Below, one piece after another: positions 1-6,523 of a stretch of 24,813 nt of DNA; position 1 is the first letter of the stretch; each line of letters begins with the position of its first letter. Where the stretch lies: contig JAZSFK010000001.1 in NCBI GenBank assembly GCA_045532175.1, positions 1 through 24,813 of the forward strand, given 5' to 3'. The position numbers and the translations under genes are program-made. The stretch comes from Fimenecus sp045532175 (GTDB taxonomy: Bacteria > Bacillota > Clostridia > Oscillospirales > Acutalibacteraceae). A model generated the notes under the pieces. That model saw only the letters and a list, made by a program, of their open reading frames with translations. It had not been told where the DNA came from and did no database searches.

Positions 1-31
1 GACCCTCTGTCATCAATTTTAATGCGTCCAT
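1..31 (-). CDS. First 10 codons of a gene leaving the window, probably ribosomal protein L19
   Basis: An ATG at 31-29 lies 7 bases after a strong GGAGG and opens a frame reading MDALKLMTEG before the window ends. Ten residues cannot identify a protein. The call rests on the upstream RNA, which resembles the L19 (rplS) autoregulatory leader, and on the general look of clostridial L19 N-termini (a short acidic helix before the conserved core). L19 is a 50S subunit protein at the 30S/50S interface. It could be another gene with a structured leader. The start codon itself is well supported. Confidence 0.45.
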   Translation of the reverse strand, partial: MDALKLMTEG

Positions 32-129
32 AACTAACCTCCGATAAAATTTTTTCAAGTGTTCGTACCGAAGTTCAGCAGAGGACCACCCGAGATAATA
101 GTTATTTTGTTGCGGACTACCGCAAATGC
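32..129 (-). ncRNA. Structured 5' leader resembling the ribosomal protein L19 leader
   Basis: Between the predicted transcription start (about 129) and the ATG at 31 the minus-strand RNA forms two hairpins. One is TTGCGG-TAGT-CCGCAA at 110-125. The other, at 57-91, pairs GGTGGTC with GAACACT around an inner stem closed by a UUCG loop. The combination of a GGTG...CTGCT...GAACAC element just before a ribosome binding site is what I recall of the Rfam L19 leader of Firmicutes, which represses rplS when L19 is in excess. The pairings are seen; the family match is from memory. Confidence 0.45.
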
Positions 130-135
130 TCAAAT

Positions 136-164
136 ATAATATCACAAGTCAATAGAAAAAGCAA
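136..164 (-). promoter_or_regulatory. Sigma-A type promoter for the leader and gene at the window start
   Basis: On the minus strand TTGCTT (164-159), a 17-base spacer and TATTAT (141-136) form a near-consensus vegetative promoter. It places the transcript start near 129, just before the first leader hairpin. Confidence 0.6.
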
Positions 165-183
165 GTATTTTTTGAAAAAAGTT

Positions 184-423
184 TCAAAGACAAATAACAA
201 CTTTTTCTCCCTGTCTTGTATTTATACTAACGATTTCAAAATTTTTATATCCTTTTAACATTTTTATTAATGGTTTTATCTCTTTATATTTAATTTTGAT
301 TAACGGATAAAACCTGAGTCCAAAAATCAATCTTAATAACCAAAATGTAAATCTATTAAAAATAAGGGCATTAGGCATTCTTATTTGTTTTGTATTTTGG
401 TTAATTGGAAATACGACTTTCAT
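184..423 (-). CDS. Small protein, stand-alone SHOCT-like (YvlB C-terminal type) domain
   Basis: A 79-residue protein whose ATG overlaps the TGA of the HTH gene in an ATGA arrangement, so translation is probably coupled. Its two halves align by eye with the C-terminal half of the upstream regulator: IRMPNALIFNRFTFWLLR against IKVNLPYLLVKELINVG, and IKPLIKMLKGYKNFEIVSIN against FKMVEMGVLGEIVTVETQN, both ending in a beta strand after a short GD/GE turn. This layout (strand, amphipathic helix, helix, two strands) matches the SHOCT-like domain of YvlB/LiaF-type proteins. The middle is hydrophobic (about residues 24-42) and may be a membrane or hydrophobic interface segment. Function is unknown. 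A partner or antagonist of the regulator through domain-domain contact is inference. Confidence 0.7.
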   Translation of the reverse strand: MKVVFPINQNTKQIRMPNALIFNRFTFWLLRLIFGLRFYPLIKIKYKEIKPLIKMLKGYKNFEIVSINTRQGEKVVICL

Positions 424-917
424 TTTTCAACTACCACCCGTATATCATCACCATTCTGTGTTTCTACAGTAACAATTTCACCAAGCACACCCATCTCAAC
501 CATTTTGAAAATGCTTTCAAAATCAACACTACTTAAATCTATACCTGCAACAATTCCAGATATGTTCTTACCAACATTGATAAGTTCTTTTACAAGAAGA
601 TATGGAAGATTAACTTTAATATCATCACCTTGGGCAGTATCAACATATACTCTTAAAACAAGTTCACTTTCATTGACTTTTTCTGACTTCTCGTATTTAA
701 CTTTTGATTGAATTTCTTCATTTTTGAAAAGCTCGTCAACTGTAATACCATAAAGCTCTGCAATGTTGGGTAATGTCATAATATCCGGACATGCAATATC
801 ATTTTCCCATTTAGATACTGCTTGTGCTGATACGCCAAGCTTTTCTGCAACATAATCCTGAGTAAATCCTGATTGTTTTCTTAATTCATAAAGTTTCTTA
901 CCAATTGTTTTTTCCAC
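420..917 (-). CDS. XRE-family HTH regulator with C-terminal SHOCT-like domain
   Basis: A 165-residue protein. Residues about 5-60 are a Cro/C1-type helix-turn-helix; the recognition region reads FTQDYVAEKLGVSAQAVSKW, followed by the usual WEND and LPNIAELYGITVDELF segments. Residues 60-85 are a charged linker. Residues about 88-165 match the SHOCT-like domain seen in YvlB and LiaF-type envelope stress proteins (helix with LPYLLVKELINVG, then VDFESIFKMVEMG and two strands). The start is GTG at 917, chosen because AAGGAGAG lies 7 bases upstream. It is followed, with ATGA overlap, by a small gene made of the same domain. A perfect palindrome overlaps its predicted transcription start, so autoregulation is likely. 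HTH class is certain; target genes are unknown. Confidence 0.88.
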   Translation of the reverse strand: MEKTIGKKLYELRKQSGFTQDYVAEKLGVSAQAVSKWENDIACPDIMTLPNIAELYGITVDELFKNEEIQSKVKYEKSEKVNESELVLRVYVDTAQGDDIKVNLPYLLVKELINVGKNISGIVAGIDLSSVDFESIFKMVEMGVLGEIVTVETQNGDDIRVVVEK

Positions 918-940
918 TTTTTATCTCTCCTTAATTCATG

Positions 941-954
941 TTGAACCGGTTCAA
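941..954. promoter_or_regulatory. Perfect 14-bp palindrome, candidate operator of the HTH regulator
   Basis: TTGAACCGGTTCAA is a perfect inverted repeat 23 bases before the GTG start and covers the predicted +1 of the promoter at 959-987. A dimeric XRE-type regulator bound here would block transcription. The palindrome and position are seen; which protein binds is inferred. Confidence 0.65.
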
Positions 955-958
955 CTGC

Positions 959-987
959 ATTGTATGTGTAAAAATGCAAAAAGTAAA
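959..987 (-). promoter_or_regulatory. Promoter of the HTH regulator operon
   Basis: TTTACT (987-982), 17 bases, TACAAT (964-959) on the minus strand. The predicted start near 952 falls inside the palindrome. The -35 is one to two bases from consensus. Confidence 0.5.
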
Positions 988-1006
988 TGTAATAAAAGTT
1001 GATTTT

Positions 1007-2182
1007 TTATTTTACAACTGTTGGTTGAGTTGACTTTGAATGTTTCAGCATCATAATAGTTGCAATCATTGTAATTATTAAAGCAACAATCTGAAATATG
1101 CTGAAAATATCCGTTGATATTTTTTGCGCAAGCAAACCAAACGTTATTGGTGAAATAAGAATACTGCCATATGAAATTGCACCTTGAAGTCCTATGAAAG
1201 ATTGTGAAATGTCCCTACCCATATGTATTGGTGTTAGATGTGTCATATTGGGGAACACAGGACCATTACCAAGACCTATCATTGTTAAACCTACAGTTGC
1301 AATTACAGGATTATCTGAAAATGTGAGAATAATCGCAATCAAAACAACTGCTTCACCTAAAACAATAATCTTTTTAGGTGACACTCTATTTGCAAGAAGA
1401 CCTGACAAAAATCTGCCAACTGTCATTCCAATAAAATAAAACGTAATCATACCTGCTGCTTTATCGGGAGTGACGCCTTTTGAATTAACAAGGAATGTGC
1501 TACCCCATGCAAGACAAACAGATTCAACTGCACAAGAACCAAAATATATCACAAGACTCCATTTTGCTATTGGAATTTTTATAAGTTCAGAAACTGAAAC
1601 AACTCGTGTTTCTTCTTCCTCCATTTTTTGCTCTTTTACCTTTTTCCATATCGGAATTGATAAAAAGCACATTACCGTAAGGGCAAGTTGGAAGAAAAAC
1701 ATTGTTTTGTATCCGCCCTGCCAATCATTGCTGTTTTTTAGTGCAAGTGACATTAAAAAGGGACTGAGTGTTACACCCACACCGTAAGAGCAATGCAAGA
1801 AATTTACGTGGGTTGCCTTGTAATTAAGTGCAACATAAGAATTTAATACATTATCAATTGCACCTGCGCCAAGTCCTAAAGGAATTGAGAACAGACACAA
1901 CATAAACATATTTTCAGAAAATGAAAATCCAAAAATAGCAAAAGCAGTTAGTGCAGTACTTAATGCCACAACCAATGAAGTTCCAAATCTTTTTGTAAGT
2001 CTTGCACTTAATAGGCTTGAAACTATTGTACCAATATACATTAACCCTGTTACAAAATTTGAATAGGAAATAGGTAAATCAAATTCTGTATAAATTGCTG
2101 GCCAGGCTGTACCGAATAATGAGTCGGGAATTCCAAGCCCCACATATGTTATAAAAATTATAATAACTAATAATGTTGCCAT
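1007..2182 (-). CDS. MFS transporter, 12 transmembrane segments
   Basis: A 391-residue, highly hydrophobic protein with two six-helix halves separated by a charged cytoplasmic loop (about residues 180-198, KKVKEQKMEEEETR). After helix 2 it carries SARLTKRFGTSLV, a version of the MFS loop 2-3 motif; GRFLSGLLANRVSPKK is the equivalent in the second half. The N-terminal GLGIPDSLFGTAWPAIY resembles the FucP-like branch of MFS carriers, many of which take up sugars, but no substrate-determining residue can be read. The ATG is only 3 bases after the DUF2344 stop with a weak Shine-Dalgarno, so it is probably read through by coupling at the end of the 8197-1007 block. In relatives this slot usually holds ribonuclease G and rplU/rpmA, so the transporter is a local replacement. 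Confidence 0.85.
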   Translation of the reverse strand: MATLLVIIIFITYVGLGIPDSLFGTAWPAIYTEFDLPISYSNFVTGLMYIGTIVSSLLSARLTKRFGTSLVVALSTALTAFAIFGFSFSENMFMLCLFSIPLGLGAGAIDNVLNSYVALNYKATHVNFLHCSYGVGVTLSPFLMSLALKNSNDWQGGYKTMFFFQLALTVMCFLSIPIWKKVKEQKMEEEETRVVSVSELIKIPIAKWSLVIYFGSCAVESVCLAWGSTFLVNSKGVTPDKAAGMITFYFIGMTVGRFLSGLLANRVSPKKIIVLGEAVVLIAIILTFSDNPVIATVGLTMIGLGNGPVFPNMTHLTPIHMGRDISQSFIGLQGAISYGSILISPITFGLLAQKISTDIFSIFQIVALIITMIATIMMLKHSKSTQPTVVK

Positions 2183-2185
2183 CTA

Positions 2186-2869
2186 CTATCTAAAAATCTC
2201 CATATTTTCTGTGAATGACTGCACCTTGATTATATCAACATCCGTTTCATCTGTTGCAGTATCTTTTACTAATGCCCCAATCAAAAGCATTGGGTTTATA
2301 TTGACACTTGTACCTGAAGATAAAACTGTGTTGAGTATAAGTCTGCCATTTTCATCAGTTAAGTCATATGATTTGATATGATCTTTGATGTTTACTTCTT
2401 TTTCAACCTTTTTTCTGCCCTGTTTAGCCTTTTTTAAAACCATAATTTCATTAGATGCAAGGATTTTTTCGACTTGTCCAAAAAGCAGATTATCAGGAGA
2501 GTTAAAAATTATTTTATACTCTGCCCAACGGATGTCATTGGGTGATTTTTGGGGAACATAAATTTCTTTAACAGTTATATCAACAGGTAAAGAGTTATTT
2601 ATTCTTTCTGCCAAGTAATCGAGGTCTGTTTCTTCCATAAGTCTGAAATCAACAGTTTCGCATAAACTTTCAAATCCAAGAGAAAGCGGCATTGCAAAAG
2701 TTAAAAAAGCATGGGGATTAAACCCCTCTGTAAACCAAATCGGCACATTTGCTCTTTTCATAGCTCTTGTTATGCATCGGACAGTATCAAGATGGGAAAT
2801 AAATTTTGCCATACCTGTTTTTTCAAAGGACATCCGCACATCAATAGCCCATTTTTTAACTTCTGGCAT
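2186..2869 (-). CDS. TIGR03936/DUF2344 family radical-SAM-associated protein
   Basis: A 227-residue protein that opens with the family's conserved region (VRMSFEKTGMAKFISHLDTV) followed by IWFTEGFNPHAFLTFAMPLS, which fits the TIGR03936/DUF2344 family. In some genomes this domain is fused to the TIGR03960 radical SAM protein; here they are separate and overlap by 14 bases, which argues for a joint function. I chose ATG 2869 over 2884 because GGGGGAA lies at the right distance upstream of 2869 while 2884 has no ribosome binding site. The biochemical role is not established; a part in RNA or ribosome-related modification has been suggested from its neighbours in other genomes (rng, rplU). Confidence 0.88.
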   Translation of the reverse strand: MPEVKKWAIDVRMSFEKTGMAKFISHLDTVRCITRAMKRANVPIWFTEGFNPHAFLTFAMPLSLGFESLCETVDFRLMEETDLDYLAERINNSLPVDITVKEIYVPQKSPNDIRWAEYKIIFNSPDNLLFGQVEKILASNEIMVLKKAKQGRKKVEKEVNIKDHIKSYDLTDENGRLILNTVLSSGTSVNINPMLLIGALVKDTATDETDVDIIKVQSFTENMEIFR

Positions 2870-4700
2870 CACATTTTCCCCCATTCAATTTATTTGCACC
2901 ACAAGCAGAGCATTTAATTCTACAATGAGGTGTTGTTTCACTTAGGTGTGCTTTTTTGTTTTCTTCAATAAGGAATTCTTTACGAACACCATAATCCATA
3001 ATATCCCAAGGAAGTATTTCACTATATTCTCTGTGACGATTTGCATAAAACTCTGTTGTAAGGTTACATTCGTTAAACACTTCACGCCATTTTGAGAAAT
3101 CAAAAAATTCGTCCCAACTATCGAATTTACAGCCTTTTTGCCAAGCCTTATAGATAACATTGCCAAGACGACGGTCTCCACGAGCTAAAACACCCTCAAG
3201 AACTGATGTATCCGACTGATGATAACTGATTGTAATTTTTCTGCTTGTTGTACTGCTTAAAAGATGCTTCTGCTTTTCAATGAGCATATCGGCCGTATCT
3301 TGCGGTTCCCATTGGAATGGTGTAAATGGTTTTGGCACAAATGATGCACAACTCACACTAACCTGAACACCTTTACCCTTTGGTTTATTAGGATTGTGAT
3401 AGAAAGTATCAACAACCTTTTGGGCAAGGTCAGCAATACCCTTGATATCGTCAAGAGTTTCTGTTGGAAGTCCCATCATAAAGTAGAGTTTAACACTTGT
3501 CCAACCACCGTCAAAGGCTTTAAGGGCAGTTTTTAAAACATCTTCTTCTGTAACATTCTTATTGATTGCGTCACGAAGTCTTTGTGTACCTGCTTCAGGA
3601 GCAAATGTAAGACCACTACGACGAACTTTTTTGAGTTCTTCCATAAGTTCATCGGAGAAATTATCCACACGAAGTGATGGCAAGGACACATTGATGTTTT
3701 CTTTTAATGCCCAATTAAAAAGCATTGGAATAAGTTTCTCGATATTTGTATAGTCACTTGTCGAAAGTGAGCAAAGAGAAATCTCGTCATAACCTGTTGC
3801 ATCACTAATGCTACGGCATTGTTCGTTAATTACTTCAGGTGACTTTTCACGAATTGGTCTGTAAATAAAACCTGCCTGACAAAAACGACAACCACGAATA
3901 CAACCACGGAAAACCTCACCCACAGTTCTGTCCTGAACAACGTCAATAAATGGTACAACAAAATCCTTAGGATAGTGAACAGTATTAAGGTTAGAAATAA
4001 TTCTTTTCTTAACTTTTGGTGGTGCAGTTTCAAGGGTTTCAACTGATTTTATTGTGCCGTCTTCGTTGTAATCAACGTTATAGAATTCAGGCACATATAC
4101 GCCCTCGATTTTGGCTGCTTCTCTCAAGAATTCGAGTCTTGTTGAGCCTTTTTCTTTGTGTTCAATAAGCAAATCAATAAGGTCATTTGTCACCTCTTCG
4201 CCTTCACCCGGTAAGAAGATGTCAATGAAATCAACCATTGGTTCAGCGTTACAAACACATGGGCCACCTGCAATCACAACAGGAGTAAGACTTGTTCTGT
4301 CTTTTTTGAGTACGGGAATACCGCCCAAGTCAAGCATATTGAGTACATTTGTATAACTCAATTCATACTGTAAGGTGAAACCTACCAAATCGAACTCCGA
4401 AAGAGCATCGCCACTCTCTAACGCATAGAGTTTTACATCATTTTCACGCATAAGTGCTTCCATATCTTCCCAAGGAGCAAATACGCGTTCACACCAGGCA
4501 TCATCCCTCGCATTTACAAGGCTATAGAGAATTTTCATACCAAGGTGTGACATACCTATTTCGTAATTATCAGGAAAACAGAAAGCATATCTCAGTTTTA
4601 CATCATTTTTATCCTTAATTACACTATTAAGTTCACCACCAGTATAACGAGCAGGTTTCTGAACTTTTTTAAGTAGCTTTTCAACTTCTTTTTTAACCAT
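2856..4700 (-). CDS. TIGR03960 family B12-binding-type radical SAM protein
   Basis: A 614-residue protein. The N-terminal about 220 residues are the Rossmann-like cobalamin-binding-type domain (FPDNYEIGMSHLGMKILY, then IAGGPCVCNAEP). The radical SAM 4Fe-4S motif is C267-x3-C271-x2-C274 within FRGCIRGCRFCQAG. The C-terminus adds a cysteine cluster (C-R-I-K-C-S-A-C-G-A-N-K, then GKC) that may hold a further metal or cluster. The order M50 protease, this gene, DUF2344 is typical of Clostridia. The substrate is unknown; the family resembles radical SAM methylthiotransferases in fold. Start ATG 4700 follows GAGGT at 6 bases. Confidence 0.92.
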   Translation of the reverse strand: MVKKEVEKLLKKVQKPARYTGGELNSVIKDKNDVKLRYAFCFPDNYEIGMSHLGMKILYSLVNARDDAWCERVFAPWEDMEALMRENDVKLYALESGDALSEFDLVGFTLQYELSYTNVLNMLDLGGIPVLKKDRTSLTPVVIAGGPCVCNAEPMVDFIDIFLPGEGEEVTNDLIDLLIEHKEKGSTRLEFLREAAKIEGVYVPEFYNVDYNEDGTIKSVETLETAPPKVKKRIISNLNTVHYPKDFVVPFIDVVQDRTVGEVFRGCIRGCRFCQAGFIYRPIREKSPEVINEQCRSISDATGYDEISLCSLSTSDYTNIEKLIPMLFNWALKENINVSLPSLRVDNFSDELMEELKKVRRSGLTFAPEAGTQRLRDAINKNVTEEDVLKTALKAFDGGWTSVKLYFMMGLPTETLDDIKGIADLAQKVVDTFYHNPNKPKGKGVQVSVSCASFVPKPFTPFQWEPQDTADMLIEKQKHLLSSTTSRKITISYHQSDTSVLEGVLARGDRRLGNVIYKAWQKGCKFDSWDEFFDFSKWREVFNECNLTTEFYANRHREYSEILPWDIMDYGVRKEFLIEENKKAHLSETTPHCRIKCSACGANKLNGGKCDARS

Positions 4701-4754
4701 AATTGACCTCGCAAAAAGTATTTCATTATATTTTACAATAAAATATTTTTTATT

Positions 4755-5360
4755 TCAATATTCATTATTTTGAAACAATGAAATTGTCAGTAAAATTGCA
4801 ATTATTATCAATGAAATATTATACTGTGTCGAAATAAAGACATATATTGCCCATAAGTATATAAGAATTATAAATATTGCGGAAGTGATTTTTAAAATCC
4901 TTCCGCTTATTGAAGATTCAAAATGCTGTGAAAGTATAAAGTACAAAGTTGCACCGCCGTCAAGGCTTTTGATGGGCAGAAGATTAAAGGTCATTAGGAT
5001 TAAATTGATACAAGCACAGGTGAGAATAAACCGGCTTTCATAAAAGCATAGAACACCGCAGGACAATATAACAATAATAAAATTCACAAGTGGCCCGCCA
5101 AGAGAAATAGCAATTTCACTTTTTATGCTGATTTTCACGTTTTCCTGACGGATAATATTCATACCAACCATTTCAAATTTAACTGACTTCGGCTTATTCC
5201 CCACCATAAGCATTACAGCAAAATGACCTGCTTCGTGTAAAAGTGAAGAAAGAATAGTTATAAGAACATTTGAAGGGGCTTTTAATGAAAGAACAAAGGT
5301 AAGAAACGCGACAAAGAAAAAAGTAATTTCGACCTTTACATTACATATATTAAATACCAT
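4755..5360 (-). CDS. M50 family site-2 protease, SpoIVFB-like
   Basis: A 201-residue integral membrane protein with about six hydrophobic segments. The zinc site is H42-E43-A-G-H46, inside a membrane helix (SSLLHEAGHFAVM). The third ligand is D135 in FNLLPIKSLDGG, the usual NPxxDG-type motif in slightly degenerate form (LLPIKSLDGG). These are the hallmarks of the SpoIVFB/S2P family, which cuts substrates inside or near the membrane. SpoIVFB removes the pro-sequence from SigK in the mother cell; a SigK gene with an intact pro-sequence is at 21318-22016. The length is short compared with Bacillus SpoIVFB (about 290) and there is no C-terminal CBS domain. Its start overlaps the end of the upstream membrane gene by 11 bases. 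Confidence 0.88.
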   Translation of the reverse strand: MVFNICNVKVEITFFFVAFLTFVLSLKAPSNVLITILSSLLHEAGHFAVMLMVGNKPKSVKFEMVGMNIIRQENVKISIKSEIAISLGGPLVNFIIVILSCGVLCFYESRFILTCACINLILMTFNLLPIKSLDGGATLYFILSQHFESSISGRILKITSAIFIILIYLWAIYVFISTQYNISLIIIAILLTISLFQNNEY

Positions 5361-5709
5361 TTGTGTGTACCAAAGCTAAAACAGGAGAAAAGGTTTCCTC
5401 TTCCCCTGCTGTGTTTTCGCTTGTATTATTAGTTTCATCTTCTGTCACACTGCCCGGTGCAAAGGTCTGCTTTACAACATTTTTCACGTTATCTAAAATT
5501 TTTGAAACTGCAAAATCTTGTTGGCAAATATCAGAATATATATTCCTTATATTATCAGAAAGAGTTGTTTGGGTGCTGCAAATAGCGAACAGCATACCCG
5601 TAATAATAAGTGACAATATCAATTGTACCAAAAGAACCTTTGAAAAATAATTTCCTTTCTCTTGTTTCTTTGAATTTTTTCTTTTGTCTTTATAAAAATT
5701 ATTGTCCAT
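5350..5709 (-). CDS. Single-pass membrane protein in the SpoIVFA position, no LytM domain
   Basis: A 119-residue protein: a lysine-rich cytoplasmic N-terminus (residues 1-24), one transmembrane helix (about 26-45, VLLVQLILSLIITGMLFAIC) and an acidic, Thr/Ser-rich extracellular tail. It lies directly upstream of the M50 gene with an 11-base overlap, where Clostridia normally encode SpoIVFA, an inhibitor and scaffold of SpoIVFB that ends in an M23/LytM domain. That domain is absent and the frame ends naturally. I do not recognise the sequence beyond this. The SD (GGTGAT) and ATG lie in the 3' arm of a hairpin at 5701-5748. Confidence 0.72.
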   Translation of the reverse strand: MDNNFYKDKRKNSKKQEKGNYFSKVLLVQLILSLIITGMLFAICSTQTTLSDNIRNIYSDICQQDFAVSKILDNVKNVVKQTFAPGSVTEDETNNTSENTAGEEETFSPVLALVHTNGI

Positions 5710-5748
5710 AACATCACCAATAAATAGTATGGTGAAATTATGGACAAT
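5701..5748 (-). promoter_or_regulatory. Hairpin that sequesters the start of the SpoIVFA-like gene
   Basis: The minus-strand RNA reads ATTGTCCATAA, two bases, TCACC, a 12-base loop, GGTGA, two bases, TTATGGACAAT: 16 pairs with one symmetrical internal loop. The 3' arm contains both the Shine-Dalgarno (GGTGAT) and the ATG at 5709-5707. It starts 4 bases after the NERD stop codon. It may limit translation unless ribosomes or another factor open it; it lacks a T-tract, so a terminator is unlikely. Confidence 0.7.
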
Positions 5749-5751
5749 ATG

Positions 5752-6504
5752 TTATCTCTTGAAAAATCTTATAATTTGTGAAAGTTCGTTTGAATTTACG
5801 GTGTGTCTGCCTTCTGTATTAGTAATGAAATTAAGAAGATGCGCTTCCTTATTAAACACTTCAACATCAAGGTTTGCATCGTCAACAATCTTAAGCTCTG
5901 AACGGTTATCCACAAAGAAAACAACAGGATACACATCTGCAGTAATATTGAAATCCTTAAACATTTCTAACATTCTCTTACCCTGACGATAAGACTGCTT
6001 AACGGGATTGCTGATTTCTTTTTCGTAAACCTTGTCATTCTTTCCGTGTCTGACCTGTTTCCATGTCTGCTTTGAGGTTTTACCCTTGATTATTCCACGA
6101 TAGTTTTTAGTTTCAACAATGAAAACTCCGTTTTTACCTACAACAACAAAATCAAGTTCCATTGTAATTCCTCGGTTTAGGATTACAGGATTGGTAAGAA
6201 TGGTATAACCCTTGGGAAGCTTCTGTAAAATCTTAAGTGTTGCTTCTTCACCACGGACACCTGACTGTAATATTCCAAACTTCTTTCTGAAAACAAGAAA
6301 AACTGCAAAAAGGACAAGTGCAATTACAAGTAAAATGATGGGAAGTGCAATATTAATTGTTGATTTTTTTAGGAGAACCGCAAATAACAATACAATTCCT
6401 GTCACTGCAAACAGAATTACAAGCATTATTGCCAATGCAGTTTTTAAGAATGCTTTGTTTTTATCCTGTTTGAGTTGGGATTTGATTTTTACCAATCTTG
6501 GCAT
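5752..6504 (-). CDS. Membrane-anchored NERD domain protein
   Basis: A 250-residue protein. Two transmembrane helices lie at about residues 20-75. The NERD domain follows at about 88-200: GVRGEEATLKILQKLPKGY, then the nuclease-like core ELDFVVVGKNGVFIVETKNY with D, E and K in the D-x(n)-ExK pattern, and a region rich in K and Q (NPVKQSYRQGKRMLEMF). NERD is a restriction-endonuclease-fold domain named for nuclease-related proteins; its substrate in Firmicutes is not known. It begins 19 bases after the ilvD stop with a weak AAGG ribosome binding site, so it is probably co-transcribed with ilvD. Confidence 0.88.
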   Translation of the reverse strand: MPRLVKIKSQLKQDKNKAFLKTALAIMLVILFAVTGIVLLFAVLLKKSTINIALPIILLVIALVLFAVFLVFRKKFGILQSGVRGEEATLKILQKLPKGYTILTNPVILNRGITMELDFVVVGKNGVFIVETKNYRGIIKGKTSKQTWKQVRHGKNDKVYEKEISNPVKQSYRQGKRMLEMFKDFNITADVYPVVFFVDNRSELKIVDDANLDVEVFNKEAHLLNFITNTEGRHTVNSNELSQIIRFFKR

Positions 6505-6523
6505 AATTTCACAACCTTACAAT

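Noticed and set aside
5363..5650. Plus-strand open frames opposite the SpoIVFA-like gene and similar frames elsewhere
   Set aside because: They lie antisense to well-supported genes, have no ribosome binding sites and low-complexity Ser/Thr-rich translations.
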